64,000 nt of DNA from DATCMH01 sp036563505 (GTDB lineage Bacteria; Pseudomonadota; Alphaproteobacteria; Rhizobiales; Beijerinckiaceae). The stretch covers positions 1-64,000 of the forward strand of contig DATCMH010000025.1 of assembly GCA_036563505.1 (NCBI GenBank), written 5' to 3'. The notes below the pieces were generated by a model. That model was given only the letters and a program-made list of their open reading frames with translations, was not told the origin of the DNA and made no database searches. The position numbers and the translations under genes are program-made. Shown piece by piece: positions 9,197 through 17,220 of this stretch (its first letter is position 1; every line of letters starts with the position of its first letter).

Positions 9197-9305
9197 ACCC
9201 GAAAGGCCTTCATGCCCGCTGACGGGCGTGCATCAACGACGAAACGATAACACCGGTTCGCCTGACCACAAGGGAGGAGCGCGGGGCGAAACGCGTGGTG
9301 CGCGA

Positions 9306-9818
9306 TCAGGCCGCGCGAACGACGACGACGTTCGTCAGGAGGTCGTGCCCGAGCCGCCCGTCGCTGCGCACGAAGCCAATGAAGAGGTCGACCAGCCAAA
9401 GCAGGAAGGTGCCCGCCGCGACGTAGAACAGCAGGGCATGGGCGCCGGCGATGATCCAGTGCACCCGTCCGCCCGTCGAGGCGTCCATGGCGTAGAGCCC
9501 CATCACGCGCATGCCGATGGTCGCCTGGTTGCGGCCGCCGATCGTCATGGCGGCGTAGACGAAAGGCGTCAGCGGCAGGAGGACGAAGAGGCCCCAGCCG
9601 AGGCTCAGGGTCACGACGCCGAGGACGGCGATGGCGACCCAGAGCAGCCCCAGCAGCACGGCGATCACGAAGAGGTCGATCAAGTAAGCCACGAGTCGCC
9701 GCGACAGGGCGCCGTCCGTGGCCGCCGCCGGGTACGACACGGGACCTCCCGTGCGCGGCCCGGTGGGACCGGTCGGGCCGGGATAGGAGCCGTAGGGAGC
9801 GTTGGCCATCGTCGTCAT
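9306..9818 (-). CDS. RDD family membrane protein
   Basis: A 170-residue inner-membrane protein. A proline- and glycine-rich cytoplasmic N-terminus (about 1-38) precedes the RDD domain, beginning LSRRLVAYLIDLFVIAVLL, where the family Arg and Asp residues are visible, and then two or three further membrane segments. The last part carries GRLGHDLLTNVVVV, the usual RDD C-terminal motif. Transport or ion-related roles have been proposed for some members, but none can be assigned here. The neighbouring bpt on the same strand is about 110 bases downstream. Confidence 0.85.
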   Translation of the reverse strand: MTTMANAPYGSYPGPTGPTGPRTGGPVSYPAAATDGALSRRLVAYLIDLFVIAVLLGLLWVAIAVLGVVTLSLGWGLFVLLPLTPFVYAAMTIGGRNQATIGMRVMGLYAMDASTGGRVHWIIAGAHALLFYVAAGTFLLWLVDLFIGFVRSDGRLGHDLLTNVVVVRAA

Positions 9819-9897
9819 CTGCCTCGCGTGGTGCGAGCGTCAGATAGGAACGGCGAAGGCGTCCTGAAAGGCACGCGATCGAGCCCTCGTCACGCGC

Positions 9898-11139
9898 CTA
9901 ATACGGCGCTTCCGAGAGCCCGCCTCCGTCGATCCGCCGCGGCGCCAGTCCATCGGCGGCGAGGTTTCTCAGCACCTCGGCCGTGTGCGCGGCGTCCCGG
10001 GTTTCGATCGTGACGTCAATCGTCACGCCCTTCGCCGGCACGTCGAGGAAGAGGCGCCCGTGTGAGACTTCGAGGATGTTGGCGCCAAGCTGGCCGAGGC
10101 GGCTCGCAAGCGTCCCGAGCAGCCCCGGCCGGTCGCTCGTCGTCACGCGAAAGCACGCGATGCGATCCTCGCGCTCGAGCTCGCGCACCATGACGGAGGC
10201 GATGAGCCTCGCGTCGATGTTGCCGCCGCATAGGATGAGGCCGACGCGCCGGCCGGCGAAGAGGTCGGGCCGGGCGAGCATGGCGGCGAGGCCTGCCGCG
10301 CCCGCGCCCTCCGCCATGGAGCGTTGCAGGGTCGCGAAGGCGTTCACGGCGCGCTCCAGCGTCGGCTCATCGACGAGGACGATCTCCGACACGAGGTCGC
10401 GCACCACGGGCAGCGTGAGGGAGCCCACGGTTTTGACAGCGATGCCTTCCGCGATGGTGGCCCCGCCGATCGGGCGCTCCTCGCCGGACAGAGCGTTGTG
10501 GAAGGACGGGTAGAGGGCCGCCTCGACCCCGATGATCGCGATCCCGGGCGCGAGCGCCTTAGCGGCCGTGGCGACGCCCGCCACGAGGCCGCCGCCGCCG
10601 ATCGGCACGACCAGAACGTCGAGGTCGGGCGCGTCGGCCAGCATCTCGAGGGCGACGGTGCCCTGGCCGGCCATCACCGCCGCGTCGTCGTAGGGGTGGA
10701 CGAAGACGAGGCCATCCTCGCCTGCGAGGCGGCGCGCTTCCTCGGCCGAATCGGCCAGCGTCTCGCCGTGCAGGACCACGCGGGCGCCGTGGGTGCGGGT
10801 GTTCTCGACCTTCACGAGCGGCGTGGCGAGGGGCATGACGATGGTGGCGGGGATGCCCATCCGCTTGGCGTGGTAGGCCACGGCCTGGGCGTGGTTGCCC
10901 GCCGACATCGCGACGACGCCCCGGGCCCGCTCGTCGGTGTCCAGGCTCTCGAGCTTGTTGACGGCGCCGCGCTCCTTGAAGGAGCCCGTCGGCTGCATGT
11001 TCTCGTGCTTGACGAGCACCTCCGCTCCGGTCAGCGCCGAGAGGCGGGGCGCGGGAACGAGCGGCGTGCGCAGCACCCGGCCCGCCACGACCTCGGCGGC
11101 GCGGCGGATGGCGGCGAGATCGATGGCGTGAGGTGTCAT
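9898..11139 (-). CDS. ilvA: Threonine ammonia-lyase (threonine dehydratase)
   Basis: PLP-dependent conversion of L-threonine to 2-oxobutanoate and ammonia, the entry to isoleucine synthesis. The 413-residue protein carries the PLP lysine in QPTGSFKERGA (Lys55), a glycine-rich phosphate loop PIGGGGLVAG, and a single C-terminal ACT domain (about 330-405, DRPGLLGTLASRLGQLGAN). A single short ACT domain resembles the TdcB/IlvA-short type, so the symbol is approximate and a catabolic role is possible. The stop of the next upstream gene lies ten bases before its start, suggesting one transcript. Confidence 0.9.
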   Translation of the reverse strand: MTPHAIDLAAIRRAAEVVAGRVLRTPLVPAPRLSALTGAEVLVKHENMQPTGSFKERGAVNKLESLDTDERARGVVAMSAGNHAQAVAYHAKRMGIPATIVMPLATPLVKVENTRTHGARVVLHGETLADSAEEARRLAGEDGLVFVHPYDDAAVMAGQGTVALEMLADAPDLDVLVVPIGGGGLVAGVATAAKALAPGIAIIGVEAALYPSFHNALSGEERPIGGATIAEGIAVKTVGSLTLPVVRDLVSEIVLVDEPTLERAVNAFATLQRSMAEGAGAAGLAAMLARPDLFAGRRVGLILCGGNIDARLIASVMVRELEREDRIACFRVTTSDRPGLLGTLASRLGQLGANILEVSHGRLFLDVPAKGVTIDVTIETRDAAHTAEVLRNLAADGLAPRRIDGGGLSEAPY

Positions 11140-11149
11140 CCGCTCTTCC

Positions 11150-12493
11150 CTAGACCGGCCGCGGGGTGTTCTCGGGCAGGCCGACGAGCCCGCCCGGCCG
11201 GACCATAAGGACGACGACGAGCGCCGCGTAAAGGGCGATATCGCGTCCCTCGATGGGCAGGAACGTGGACCAGACCGTCTCGAAGAGGCCGATCGCCACG
11301 CCGCCGAGGAGCGCGCCGGGCACCGACCCGATGCCGCCGAGGATCGCGGCGATGAGCGCCTTCAGGCCGAAGATGAAGCCGCCGGCGAAGCCGAGGCCGC
11401 CGTATTGCACCACGATCAGGACGCCCCCGAGTCCTGCCACGGCGCCGGACAGGGCCAGCGTCCGGGTCAGCAGCGCGCCCGCATCGACGCCGCACAAAGC
11501 CGCGGCGAGGGGATCGTCGGCGCTCGCCCGCCACGCCCGCCCGAAGCGCGACAGTTCCATCAATACGACGAGCCCAGAACCGGCCAGGAGACCTAGCCCT
11601 GTCGTCAGGAGCGAGACGGGGGTGATGCTGACGACGAAGGCGCCGGCCTGCAGCAGGGGCAGGGCATCGGACCAGACCGGCGGGATCCACACGGCGACGG
11701 GGCTCTGCGCGAGGCGCAGGTATTCCATGAGCGCGAGGGACAGCCCGACGGTGGCAATGAGCGAGCCTTGCGCCCCGGCAACGCGGCGGATCGCGTAGTG
11801 CCCGCCGACCGCCGCGTGCAGGGAGCCGGCGGCGAGGGCGGCCAGGAGGCCGAGCGCGAGCCCGGGGAGGGGCGCCGTGACCCCGAACGCCGCCGCGGCC
11901 GCGACGCCCGCTACCGTCGCGGCGCCGCCGACCGCCGCGAGTTCACCAAAGGCGATGTTGATGCGCCCGACGAGGCCGAACACGAGGGCGTAGGCGGCGG
12001 CGAGGAGTCCGTAGATCGCGGTGCGCGGTAGGCCGACAAGGCCTTGCTGGAGGGCGTAGGCGAGGCCGGGCGAGACCTCCCGCAAGCCCTGCTCTTCCCG
12101 GCCGGGATCGCCGCGGACGCCGTCCGGCGTGTCGATGTAGTAGCGCTTGAGCAGATACACCGCGGCCCCGGTCAGCGGCCCGCGCTCCGTCTCGACGCCC
12201 TGAAGGTCTGCCTTGTTGCCGGCCAGCCCCGCGGCGGCGAAGCGGCAGGTGATCCAGCGGTCGAGGGGCGAGCGGCCGGGCCGCTCGACGCGGTAATCGA
12301 TGCGGATGGTCAGATGCAGCCGTCCCGGCGCCGTGCGCAGGACTTCGATGGGCGTGCCTTCGGGGTTGAGGGCCGGCAGCGCCCGGCGGCAGACCCGAGC
12401 CTGATCCGCGTCGACCTGGCCGGCGCAGGACGTCATGAGGCAGAGAGCGGCCGCGATCAGGGCCGCCCGCCCCACGGCGCGGGAGGTCAGCAA
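11150..12493 (-). CDS. LivH-type ABC permease with N-terminal lipoprotein-like domain
   Basis: A 447-residue protein joining two parts. Residues 1-25 form a signal-like segment ending in LCLMTSCAGQ, a near-lipobox with Cys23. About 120 polar residues follow that I do not recognise, containing cysteines 35 and 83. From about 145 to the end it is a branched-chain amino acid ABC permease of the LivH class (INIAFGELAAVGG, then GLKALIAAILGGIGSVPGALLGG). No binding protein, second permease or ATPase is adjacent; instead it lies between ilvA and hemB. The permease half looks intact. Whether the N-terminal half is lipidated is inference. Confidence 0.75.
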   Translation of the reverse strand: MLTSRAVGRAALIAAALCLMTSCAGQVDADQARVCRRALPALNPEGTPIEVLRTAPGRLHLTIRIDYRVERPGRSPLDRWITCRFAAAGLAGNKADLQGVETERGPLTGAAVYLLKRYYIDTPDGVRGDPGREEQGLREVSPGLAYALQQGLVGLPRTAIYGLLAAAYALVFGLVGRINIAFGELAAVGGAATVAGVAAAAAFGVTAPLPGLALGLLAALAAGSLHAAVGGHYAIRRVAGAQGSLIATVGLSLALMEYLRLAQSPVAVWIPPVWSDALPLLQAGAFVVSITPVSLLTTGLGLLAGSGLVVLMELSRFGRAWRASADDPLAAALCGVDAGALLTRTLALSGAVAGLGGVLIVVQYGGLGFAGGFIFGLKALIAAILGGIGSVPGALLGGVAIGLFETVWSTFLPIEGRDIALYAALVVVLMVRPGGLVGLPENTPRPV

Positions 12494-12533
12494 GGGGGCG
12501 AGGTCCGAACCGAGCGGTCGGCCGCCTCCCGGC

Positions 12534-13577
12534 TCACGCCTGGCGCAGCTTCTCCGCGACCCGGGGCGCGAAATAGGTGAGAACGCCGTTGGCGCCCGCG
12601 CGCTTGAAGGCGACGAGACTTTCCATCATCGCCCGCTCGCCGTCGATCCAGCCGTTGCGGGCGGCGGCTTCGATCATCGCGTATTCGCCCGACACCTGGT
12701 AGGCGAAGGTCGGCACGTCGAAGGCGTCGCGCAGGCGCGCGATGACGTCGAGATAGGGCAGGCCGGGTTTCACCATCACCATGTCGGCGCCCTCCTCGAG
12801 GTCGAGCGCGACCTCCCGCAGCGCCTCGGCGCCGTTCGCCGGGTCCATCTGATAGGTGCGCTTGTCGCCGACGAGCGTGCCGCTGGTGCCGAGCGCGTCC
12901 CGGAACGGGCCGTAGAAGGCCGAGGCGTACTTGGCGGCATAGGCCATGATCTGCACGTCCGAATGGCCCGCGCGGTCGAGCGCGTCGCGGATCGCGCCGA
13001 CCCGGCCGTCCATCATGTCCGAAGGGGCGATGATGTCGGCCCCGGCCTCTGCCTGGTTGAGGCTCTGACGGGCAAGAGCTGCCACCGTCTCGTCGTTGAG
13101 GATGATGCCGTCGCGCAGGATGCCGTCGTGCCCGTGGCTCGTGTAGGGGTCGAGGGCAATGTCGGTGATGAGGCCGATCTCCGGCACCGCCTCCTTGACG
13201 GCGCGGACCGCGCGGCAGACGAGGTTGTCCGGGTTCTCGGACTCGGAGCCGCGCTCGTCGCGCAGGCTCGGATCCGTGTAGGGAAAGAGGGCGAGGGCCG
13301 GGATGCCGAGGCGGGCGGCCCGCTCAGCCTCGCGCACGGCCTGGTCGATGGTGAGGCGCTCGACGCCGGGCATGGAGCCGATCGGGTCGCGGCGGCGCTC
13401 GCCCTCGACGAGGAAGAGCGGCCAGATCAGGTCGGAGACGGTGAGCTCGTTCTCGCGCACGAGCCGGCGCGACCACTCCGCCTTGCGGTTGCGCCGCGGG
13501 CGTTGACGGAGCGACAAGCCCTGCGCGGCATCCGGGGCGGGGATCGCACGGGGGAAAGGCGCGGGGCTGGCAGGCAT
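12534..13577 (-). CDS. hemB: Delta-aminolevulinic acid dehydratase (porphobilinogen synthase)
   Basis: Condenses two 5-aminolevulinate molecules to porphobilinogen in heme, cobalamin and chlorophyll synthesis. The 347-residue protein has the two active-site lysines in AYAAKYASAFYGPFRD (Lys216) and MVMVKPGLPYLD (Lys270). The metal-switch region reads DIALDPYTSHGHDG, with Asp rather than Cys, which marks the Mg-dependent rather than zinc-dependent class. A positively charged N-terminal extension of about 35 residues precedes the core. The promoter should lie in 13578-13772, shared with a divergent small gene. Confidence 0.96.
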   Translation of the reverse strand: MPASPAPFPRAIPAPDAAQGLSLRQRPRRNRKAEWSRRLVRENELTVSDLIWPLFLVEGERRRDPIGSMPGVERLTIDQAVREAERAARLGIPALALFPYTDPSLRDERGSESENPDNLVCRAVRAVKEAVPEIGLITDIALDPYTSHGHDGILRDGIILNDETVAALARQSLNQAEAGADIIAPSDMMDGRVGAIRDALDRAGHSDVQIMAYAAKYASAFYGPFRDALGTSGTLVGDKRTYQMDPANGAEALREVALDLEEGADMVMVKPGLPYLDVIARLRDAFDVPTFAYQVSGEYAMIEAAARNGWIDGERAMMESLVAFKRAGANGVLTYFAPRVAEKLRQA

Positions 13578-13772
13578 CGATCGTCGGCTCCGGATACTGC
13601 GGTGGGCCGCAGCTTCGTTTCATCCGGCAGTCGTAGCACATTTGAATTCGTCCAACATGGGGCGTGCGGGCGCGCCATTCGGGCGGGTCGCGTGCCCCAT
13701 CGTCAGCTTGCACCGGCCGGGAGAGCATGCTTCCTGCCGCATGGGTCGCTCCGGCCCGCGAAAGTACCTCCC

Positions 13773-14129
13773 TTGTCCAAGCCGAACGCCATCCCCGCTA
13801 TCGCCGCGGTGCTCGCCCTGCTCTCCGCCGGGCTAGCTCAGGCGCAGAGCGTCGACGTCTCCTCGCCGAAGGACTTCATGCTGCTCGCCCAGGGCATCGA
13901 GGTCGCCGAAGAGATCTGCGACAACGTCGATATCGCCGCGGACGAACTCGTCGAGATCGGCGAGGCCAAGCACTTCTTCCGCGGCAAGGTGGGCGTGAGC
14001 AAGGTCGAGCTCGGCGCTGCCAAGGCGGCGATGGAAGCCAACGCGAAGAAGGACAAGGCGACCTACTGCGGCGAGATCGCCAGGGGCTACAAGGCAATGT
14101 ACCGGGCGATCCTCGACCAGGCGCAGTGA
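13773..14129 (+). CDS. Small exported protein of unknown function
   Basis: An 118-residue reading frame from a TTG at 13773. It begins with a clear secretion signal (hydrophobic AIAAVLALLSAGL, then AQAQ, probable cleavage before SVDVS). The mature part is about 93 residues, acidic, predicted helical, with cysteines in EEICDNVD and KATYCGEIARGYKAMY that could form one disulfide. No family is recognised. There is no ATG in frame nearby and the upstream site is weak, so the start is uncertain. The frame is open far upstream but that part is antisense to hemB. The signal peptide makes a real gene likely. Confidence 0.6.
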   Translation: MSKPNAIPAIAAVLALLSAGLAQAQSVDVSSPKDFMLLAQGIEVAEEICDNVDIAADELVEIGEAKHFFRGKVGVSKVELGAAKAAMEANAKKDKATYCGEIARGYKAMYRAILDQAQ

Positions 14130-14219
14130 TCCGGGCGGCGCGCTGGGTCACCCGGCCGCCGTCATTGACCGGCCGTCTCCCGCGAGGCTAAGCCCGCGCG
14201 ATTCCGGAGCGGGAGCGGC

Positions 14220-15266
14220 ATGGACACGAGCGACGAGATCCTGAGCGAGCGGCGCGGCGCGGCGGGGCTGATCGCCCTCAACCGCCCCCAGGCGCTCAAC
14301 GCCCTCACGCTCGGAATGGTGAGGACGATGCGCCGGCTCCTCGACGAATGGGCCGCCGATCCGGGTGTGTCCCGCGTCGTCGTGACCGGCGCGGGCGAGA
14401 AGGCGTTCTGCGCCGGCGGCGACATCCGCCGCCTTTACGACCTCGGCCGAGCCGGCCATCACGCCGAGGCCAAAGCCTTTTGGCGGGAGGAATACGAGCT
14501 CAACATCCTGATCAAACGCTACCCTAAGGCCTACGTGGCGCTGATCGACGGCATCGTCATGGGCGGCGGCGTCGGCGTGTCCCTTCACGGCAGTCACCGC
14601 GTCGCCGGCGACCGCACCGTTTTCGCGATGCCCGAGGTCGGCATCGGCTTCTTTCCCGACGTCGGGGCGACCTATGCCCTGCCGCGCCTGCCCGGGCGAA
14701 CGGGACGCTACCTCGCGCTCACGGGCGAGCGGCTGAAGGCCGCCGATGCGGTGGCGCTCGGTATCGCGAACCGGATGGTGGCGAGCGCCGACCATCCCGC
14801 TTTGCGCGATGCGCTGTGCGACGGCGAGCCGGTGGAGGACGCGATCCACGCCCGAGCGCAGGCGACCGGTCCGGCCCCCCTCGACGAGCATCGGGCGGTG
14901 ATCGATTCCTGCTTCTCCGCCGAGAGCGTGCCGGCGATCCTCGCCCGTCTCGACCAGGCGGGCGAGACCTCGCCCTTCGCGGCCAAGACCGCGGCCACGA
15001 TCCGGGCCAAGTCGCCGACGAGCCTGGTGATCGCGCTCGAGCAGATGCGCCGGGGCGAGGCCATGGATTTCGAGGAGGCCATGGCGCTCGAGTTCCGCAT
15101 CGTCTCGCGCATCCTCGACGGCTCGGATTTCTACGAGGGCGTGCGCGCCACGATCATCGATAAGGACGGCAAGCCACGCTGGTCCCCCGCCGACCTCGCC
15201 GGGGTCACGGACGACCTCATCGCCCCTTACTTCGCGCCGCTGGGCGACGCCGAGCTTCTTCCATGA
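14220..15266 (+). CDS. 3-hydroxyisobutyryl-CoA hydrolase / enoyl-CoA hydratase family
   Basis: A 348-residue crotonase-fold protein. The N-terminal half has NRPQALNALTLGMV, the oxyanion-hole segment FCAGGDIRRLYDLG and MPEVGIGFFPDVGATYALPR. The long C-terminal extension, the GGDIR motif and the PEVGIGFFPD segment fit 3-hydroxyisobutyryl-CoA hydrolase (valine catabolism) better than ordinary enoyl-CoA hydratase. The product would be 3-hydroxyisobutyrate. The stop codon overlaps the next start in ATGA, so it is translationally coupled to a small membrane protein. Confidence 0.88.
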   Translation: MDTSDEILSERRGAAGLIALNRPQALNALTLGMVRTMRRLLDEWAADPGVSRVVVTGAGEKAFCAGGDIRRLYDLGRAGHHAEAKAFWREEYELNILIKRYPKAYVALIDGIVMGGGVGVSLHGSHRVAGDRTVFAMPEVGIGFFPDVGATYALPRLPGRTGRYLALTGERLKAADAVALGIANRMVASADHPALRDALCDGEPVEDAIHARAQATGPAPLDEHRAVIDSCFSAESVPAILARLDQAGETSPFAAKTAATIRAKSPTSLVIALEQMRRGEAMDFEEAMALEFRIVSRILDGSDFYEGVRATIIDKDGKPRWSPADLAGVTDDLIAPYFAPLGDAELLP

Positions 15267-15694
15267 AGGCTCAGGGCAAAGCTTCGGGGGCTGAGCGCAT
15301 CGAGCCGCGCCGGGTCTCGCGGGTGCGCTGGAACCTGATCCTCACCTGGTTCATGCGCCTCGTCGCCCTCGCCTGGATCGCCAAGGGACTGCAATCCTGG
15401 GCGACCATCCTCGGCGTCGTTCCCAACGTGACGCCCTTCGAGGCCCGCTCGCTCGGCGGTCAGGCGACCGTGATCTACTTCGCGGTGATCGATCTCGTCG
15501 CCGCGGTCGGTCTCTGGCTCACCAGCACCTGGGGCGGCGTGCTGTGGCTTCTTGCCATCATGAGCCACATGATCCTGGCAGGCTTCTTCCCGCGCATCGT
15601 GCCGACCGAACCGGTCTTCCTCGGCATCTTCCTGGTCTTCATCGTGACCTATCTCGTTTTGTCTTGGATGGCGGCCAGCGAAGAGCAAAGTTGA
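15263..15694 (+). CDS. DUF6163-like inner-membrane protein
   Basis: A 143-residue protein with four predicted membrane segments (about 27-48, 69-87, 92-108 and 115-135) and a basic N-terminus. It resembles the DUF6163 proteins that commonly precede the LdtR regulator in Hyphomicrobiales; this assignment is from memory of gene context and general features rather than a distinctive motif. It starts inside the end of the upstream hydrolase gene (ATGA). An inverted repeat lies directly after its stop. Function is unknown. Confidence 0.7.
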   Translation: MKAQGKASGAERIEPRRVSRVRWNLILTWFMRLVALAWIAKGLQSWATILGVVPNVTPFEARSLGGQATVIYFAVIDLVAAVGLWLTSTWGGVLWLLAIMSHMILAGFFPRIVPTEPVFLGIFLVFIVTYLVLSWMAASEEQS

Positions 15695-15696
15695 TG

Positions 15697-15726
15697 TTAT
15701 CGCAGTTTGACGAAAACTTGCGATAA
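15697..15726. promoter_or_regulatory. Inverted repeat upstream of ldtR
   Basis: Just after the stop of the membrane-protein gene, TTATCGCAGTTT is followed by an AAAACT segment and TGCGATAA. The outer arms TTATCGCA and TGCGATAA are perfect complements, with a near-complementary inner stem. No run of T follows, so a terminator is less likely than a protein-binding site. It lies about 155 bases upstream of ldtR and could be an operator for LdtR or another regulator, which is inference. Confidence 0.4.
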
Positions 15727-15879
15727 ACCGCTTCGTAACCGGTTCATATCGCGTTTACCTCAGAAGATGAACCTCGAATTAATCGTACCGTTTAAAGGGA
15801 CTTTCACACCCGTAACCTAGGGTGATCCTCACAAAGCAGCCGGACTAACCGGCCATTTACTCTGAACAGTGAGGCGAAC

Positions 15880-16392
15880 ATGAACACCCTGGCGAAGGCG
15901 GCCATCGAGCCGCAGCGGACGAACGACGACCTCCCGGTGCGGCCGAACTACCTCGAGGCGCTCCATCTCGTGGAGCGCCTACACCGCCGGCTTCTCGACG
16001 TCATCAAGGACGAGTTCGAGCGGCGCGGCCGCGACGACGTCAACTCGGTGCAGGCGCTGCTCCTCTACAATATCGGCGACAAGGAGCTCACCGCGAGCGA
16101 GCTGCGCACCCGCGGCTACTATCTCGGCTCGAACGTCTCCTACAACGTCAAGAAGCTCGTGGAGATGGGCTACCTGCACCATGCCCGCTCGCGGGTCGAC
16201 CGCCGGTCGGTGCGCATCAGCCTGACCGAGCGCGGCCGCCAGGTTCACGATGTGGTCAAGGCGCTCTACGACAAGCACGCCCGCACCATCGAGCCGATCG
16301 GCGGCATCTCGAACGACGATTTCGTGCGGCTCAACCAGTCTCTCGTGCGCCTCGAGCGCTTCTGGACCGACCAGATCCGCTACCGGCTCTGA
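15880..16392 (+). CDS. ldtR: MarR-family regulator LdtR
   Basis: A 170-residue winged-helix regulator. The core has ALHLVERLHRRLLDVIKDEF, the helix-turn-helix around LTASELRTRGYYLGSNVSYN and the wing SRVDRRSVRISLTERGRQ. The sequence and length fit LdtR, the MarR-type protein described in Liberibacter and rhizobia as a controller of L,D-transpeptidase genes and stress tolerance. Here an L,D-transpeptidase gene lies about 830 bases downstream, which supports the name. The 185-base AT-richer gap upstream is the likely promoter region and contains an inverted repeat at 15697-15726. Confidence 0.88.
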   Translation: MNTLAKAAIEPQRTNDDLPVRPNYLEALHLVERLHRRLLDVIKDEFERRGRDDVNSVQALLLYNIGDKELTASELRTRGYYLGSNVSYNVKKLVEMGYLHHARSRVDRRSVRISLTERGRQVHDVVKALYDKHARTIEPIGGISNDDFVRLNQSLVRLERFWTDQIRYRL

Positions 16393-16397
16393 CCGGC

Positions 16398-16610
16398 ATG
16401 GATGCTGCGGCCTGCGCCTCCTGGACGGGGCGGCTCTCGTGCGGCATCGCGGAGGCTCTCACCAGCCTCGGCGTGCCGGCCGAAGCCGCTCCCTTCGGCG
16501 TCGGACTCCTCCTCGTGGCCCTGTTCGGCCTCGTCGGGTTCCTGCAGGGCGCCGACGGCGACACGGTCAGCGGCGACGGGGGAGGGGGCTGCGACGGCGG
16601 CGGGGATTGA
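16398..16610 (+). CDS. Small membrane protein with glycine-rich C-terminus
   Basis: A 70-residue reading frame starting five bases after the ldtR stop. It has one hydrophobic segment (APFGVGLLLVALFGLVGFL, about 31-49) and ends in a low-complexity tail SGDGGGGCDGGGD with a single cysteine. Similar Gly/Asp/Cys-rich tails end many short rhizobial membrane proteins of unknown role. Spacing to ldtR suggests co-transcription. Without homology evidence it remains a probable rather than certain gene. Confidence 0.5.
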   Translation: MDAAACASWTGRLSCGIAEALTSLGVPAEAAPFGVGLLLVALFGLVGFLQGADGDTVSGDGGGGCDGGGD

Positions 16611-16622
16611 GGGGCTGCGCGT

Positions 16623-16745
16623 TCACTCGCCCGGAGCGTTCCGCGCGCGGTCGCTGTCCCGCACGGCGAGAAAATATGCGGCCAATCCTGCAGCGAGAAC
16701 GACCGCCGGCCCCGAGAGGATGAAGAGTAGGTCCGAGAGGGTCAT
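16623..16745 (-). CDS. 40-residue single-span membrane protein
   Basis: A short frame encoding a 40-residue protein: MTLSDLLFILSGPAV, then a hydrophobic span to about residue 27, then a charged tail VRDSDRARNAPGE. Its ATG overlaps the stop codon of the 76-residue gene upstream (16742-16972) in the four bases ATGA at 16745-16742, a typical sign of translational coupling. No family is recognised. The coupling and clean topology make a real gene plausible. Confidence 0.55.
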   Translation of the reverse strand: MTLSDLLFILSGPAVVLAAGLAAYFLAVRDSDRARNAPGE

Positions 16746-16972
16746 GTCAGCCTTCTAAGAAGCTGTCGCGCCAACCAATGTATGCCGAAGCCCGTTCCAA
16801 CGAAAGCGGTTGTGATCAGGATCAGGGTCTGACCGGATCTTCCTGGGGCGGAAGGGATAGCAAACGCCCAGGCTGCGAGGGGCGTAACGCCGCCGACGAT
16901 AACGAGGGCCGAGGCGATCGCATTGAGGAACGTGGCCGTGAGCTTCACTTGTTCGTTGGAGACAAGACTCAT
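16742..16972 (-). CDS. 76-residue two-span membrane protein
   Basis: Starting at the ATG at 16972, this 76-residue protein begins MSLVSNEQVKLTATFLNA and has two hydrophobic segments (about 14-38 and 48-66), ending in a basic tail RQLLRRLT that should be cytoplasmic. A longer frame from 17053 exists but its extra part is Cys/Trp-rich and non-typical. The gene overlaps the 40-residue frame downstream by ATGA. I do not recognise a named family; small proteins with a similar N-terminal SNEQxKLTA motif occur in related genomes, from memory. Confidence 0.6.
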   Translation of the reverse strand: MSLVSNEQVKLTATFLNAIASALVIVGGVTPLAAWAFAIPSAPGRSGQTLILITTAFVGTGFGIHWLARQLLRRLT

Positions 16973-17220
16973 GGAGTAGCCCGGCGATGCCGGCCTGTTG
17001 CACCACCAAGACGACCGGCCGTCTGTGACTCTCAAGCCACACACGTCAGCCAACCGCGCTCACGGAAACGTGCGCGCGGCGGACGTGCTGCGCTGCCACA
17101 AATCGGCCCAGGTGGACATCCTTCGTTAAGCCTGACCAGGCACCACTCGGGTGTCGAACGAAGACCAGGCGCTCCCCAAAGCGTCGTCCCGCCCGATCAG
17201 CAGCAAGAGTTCGCAAGCCC

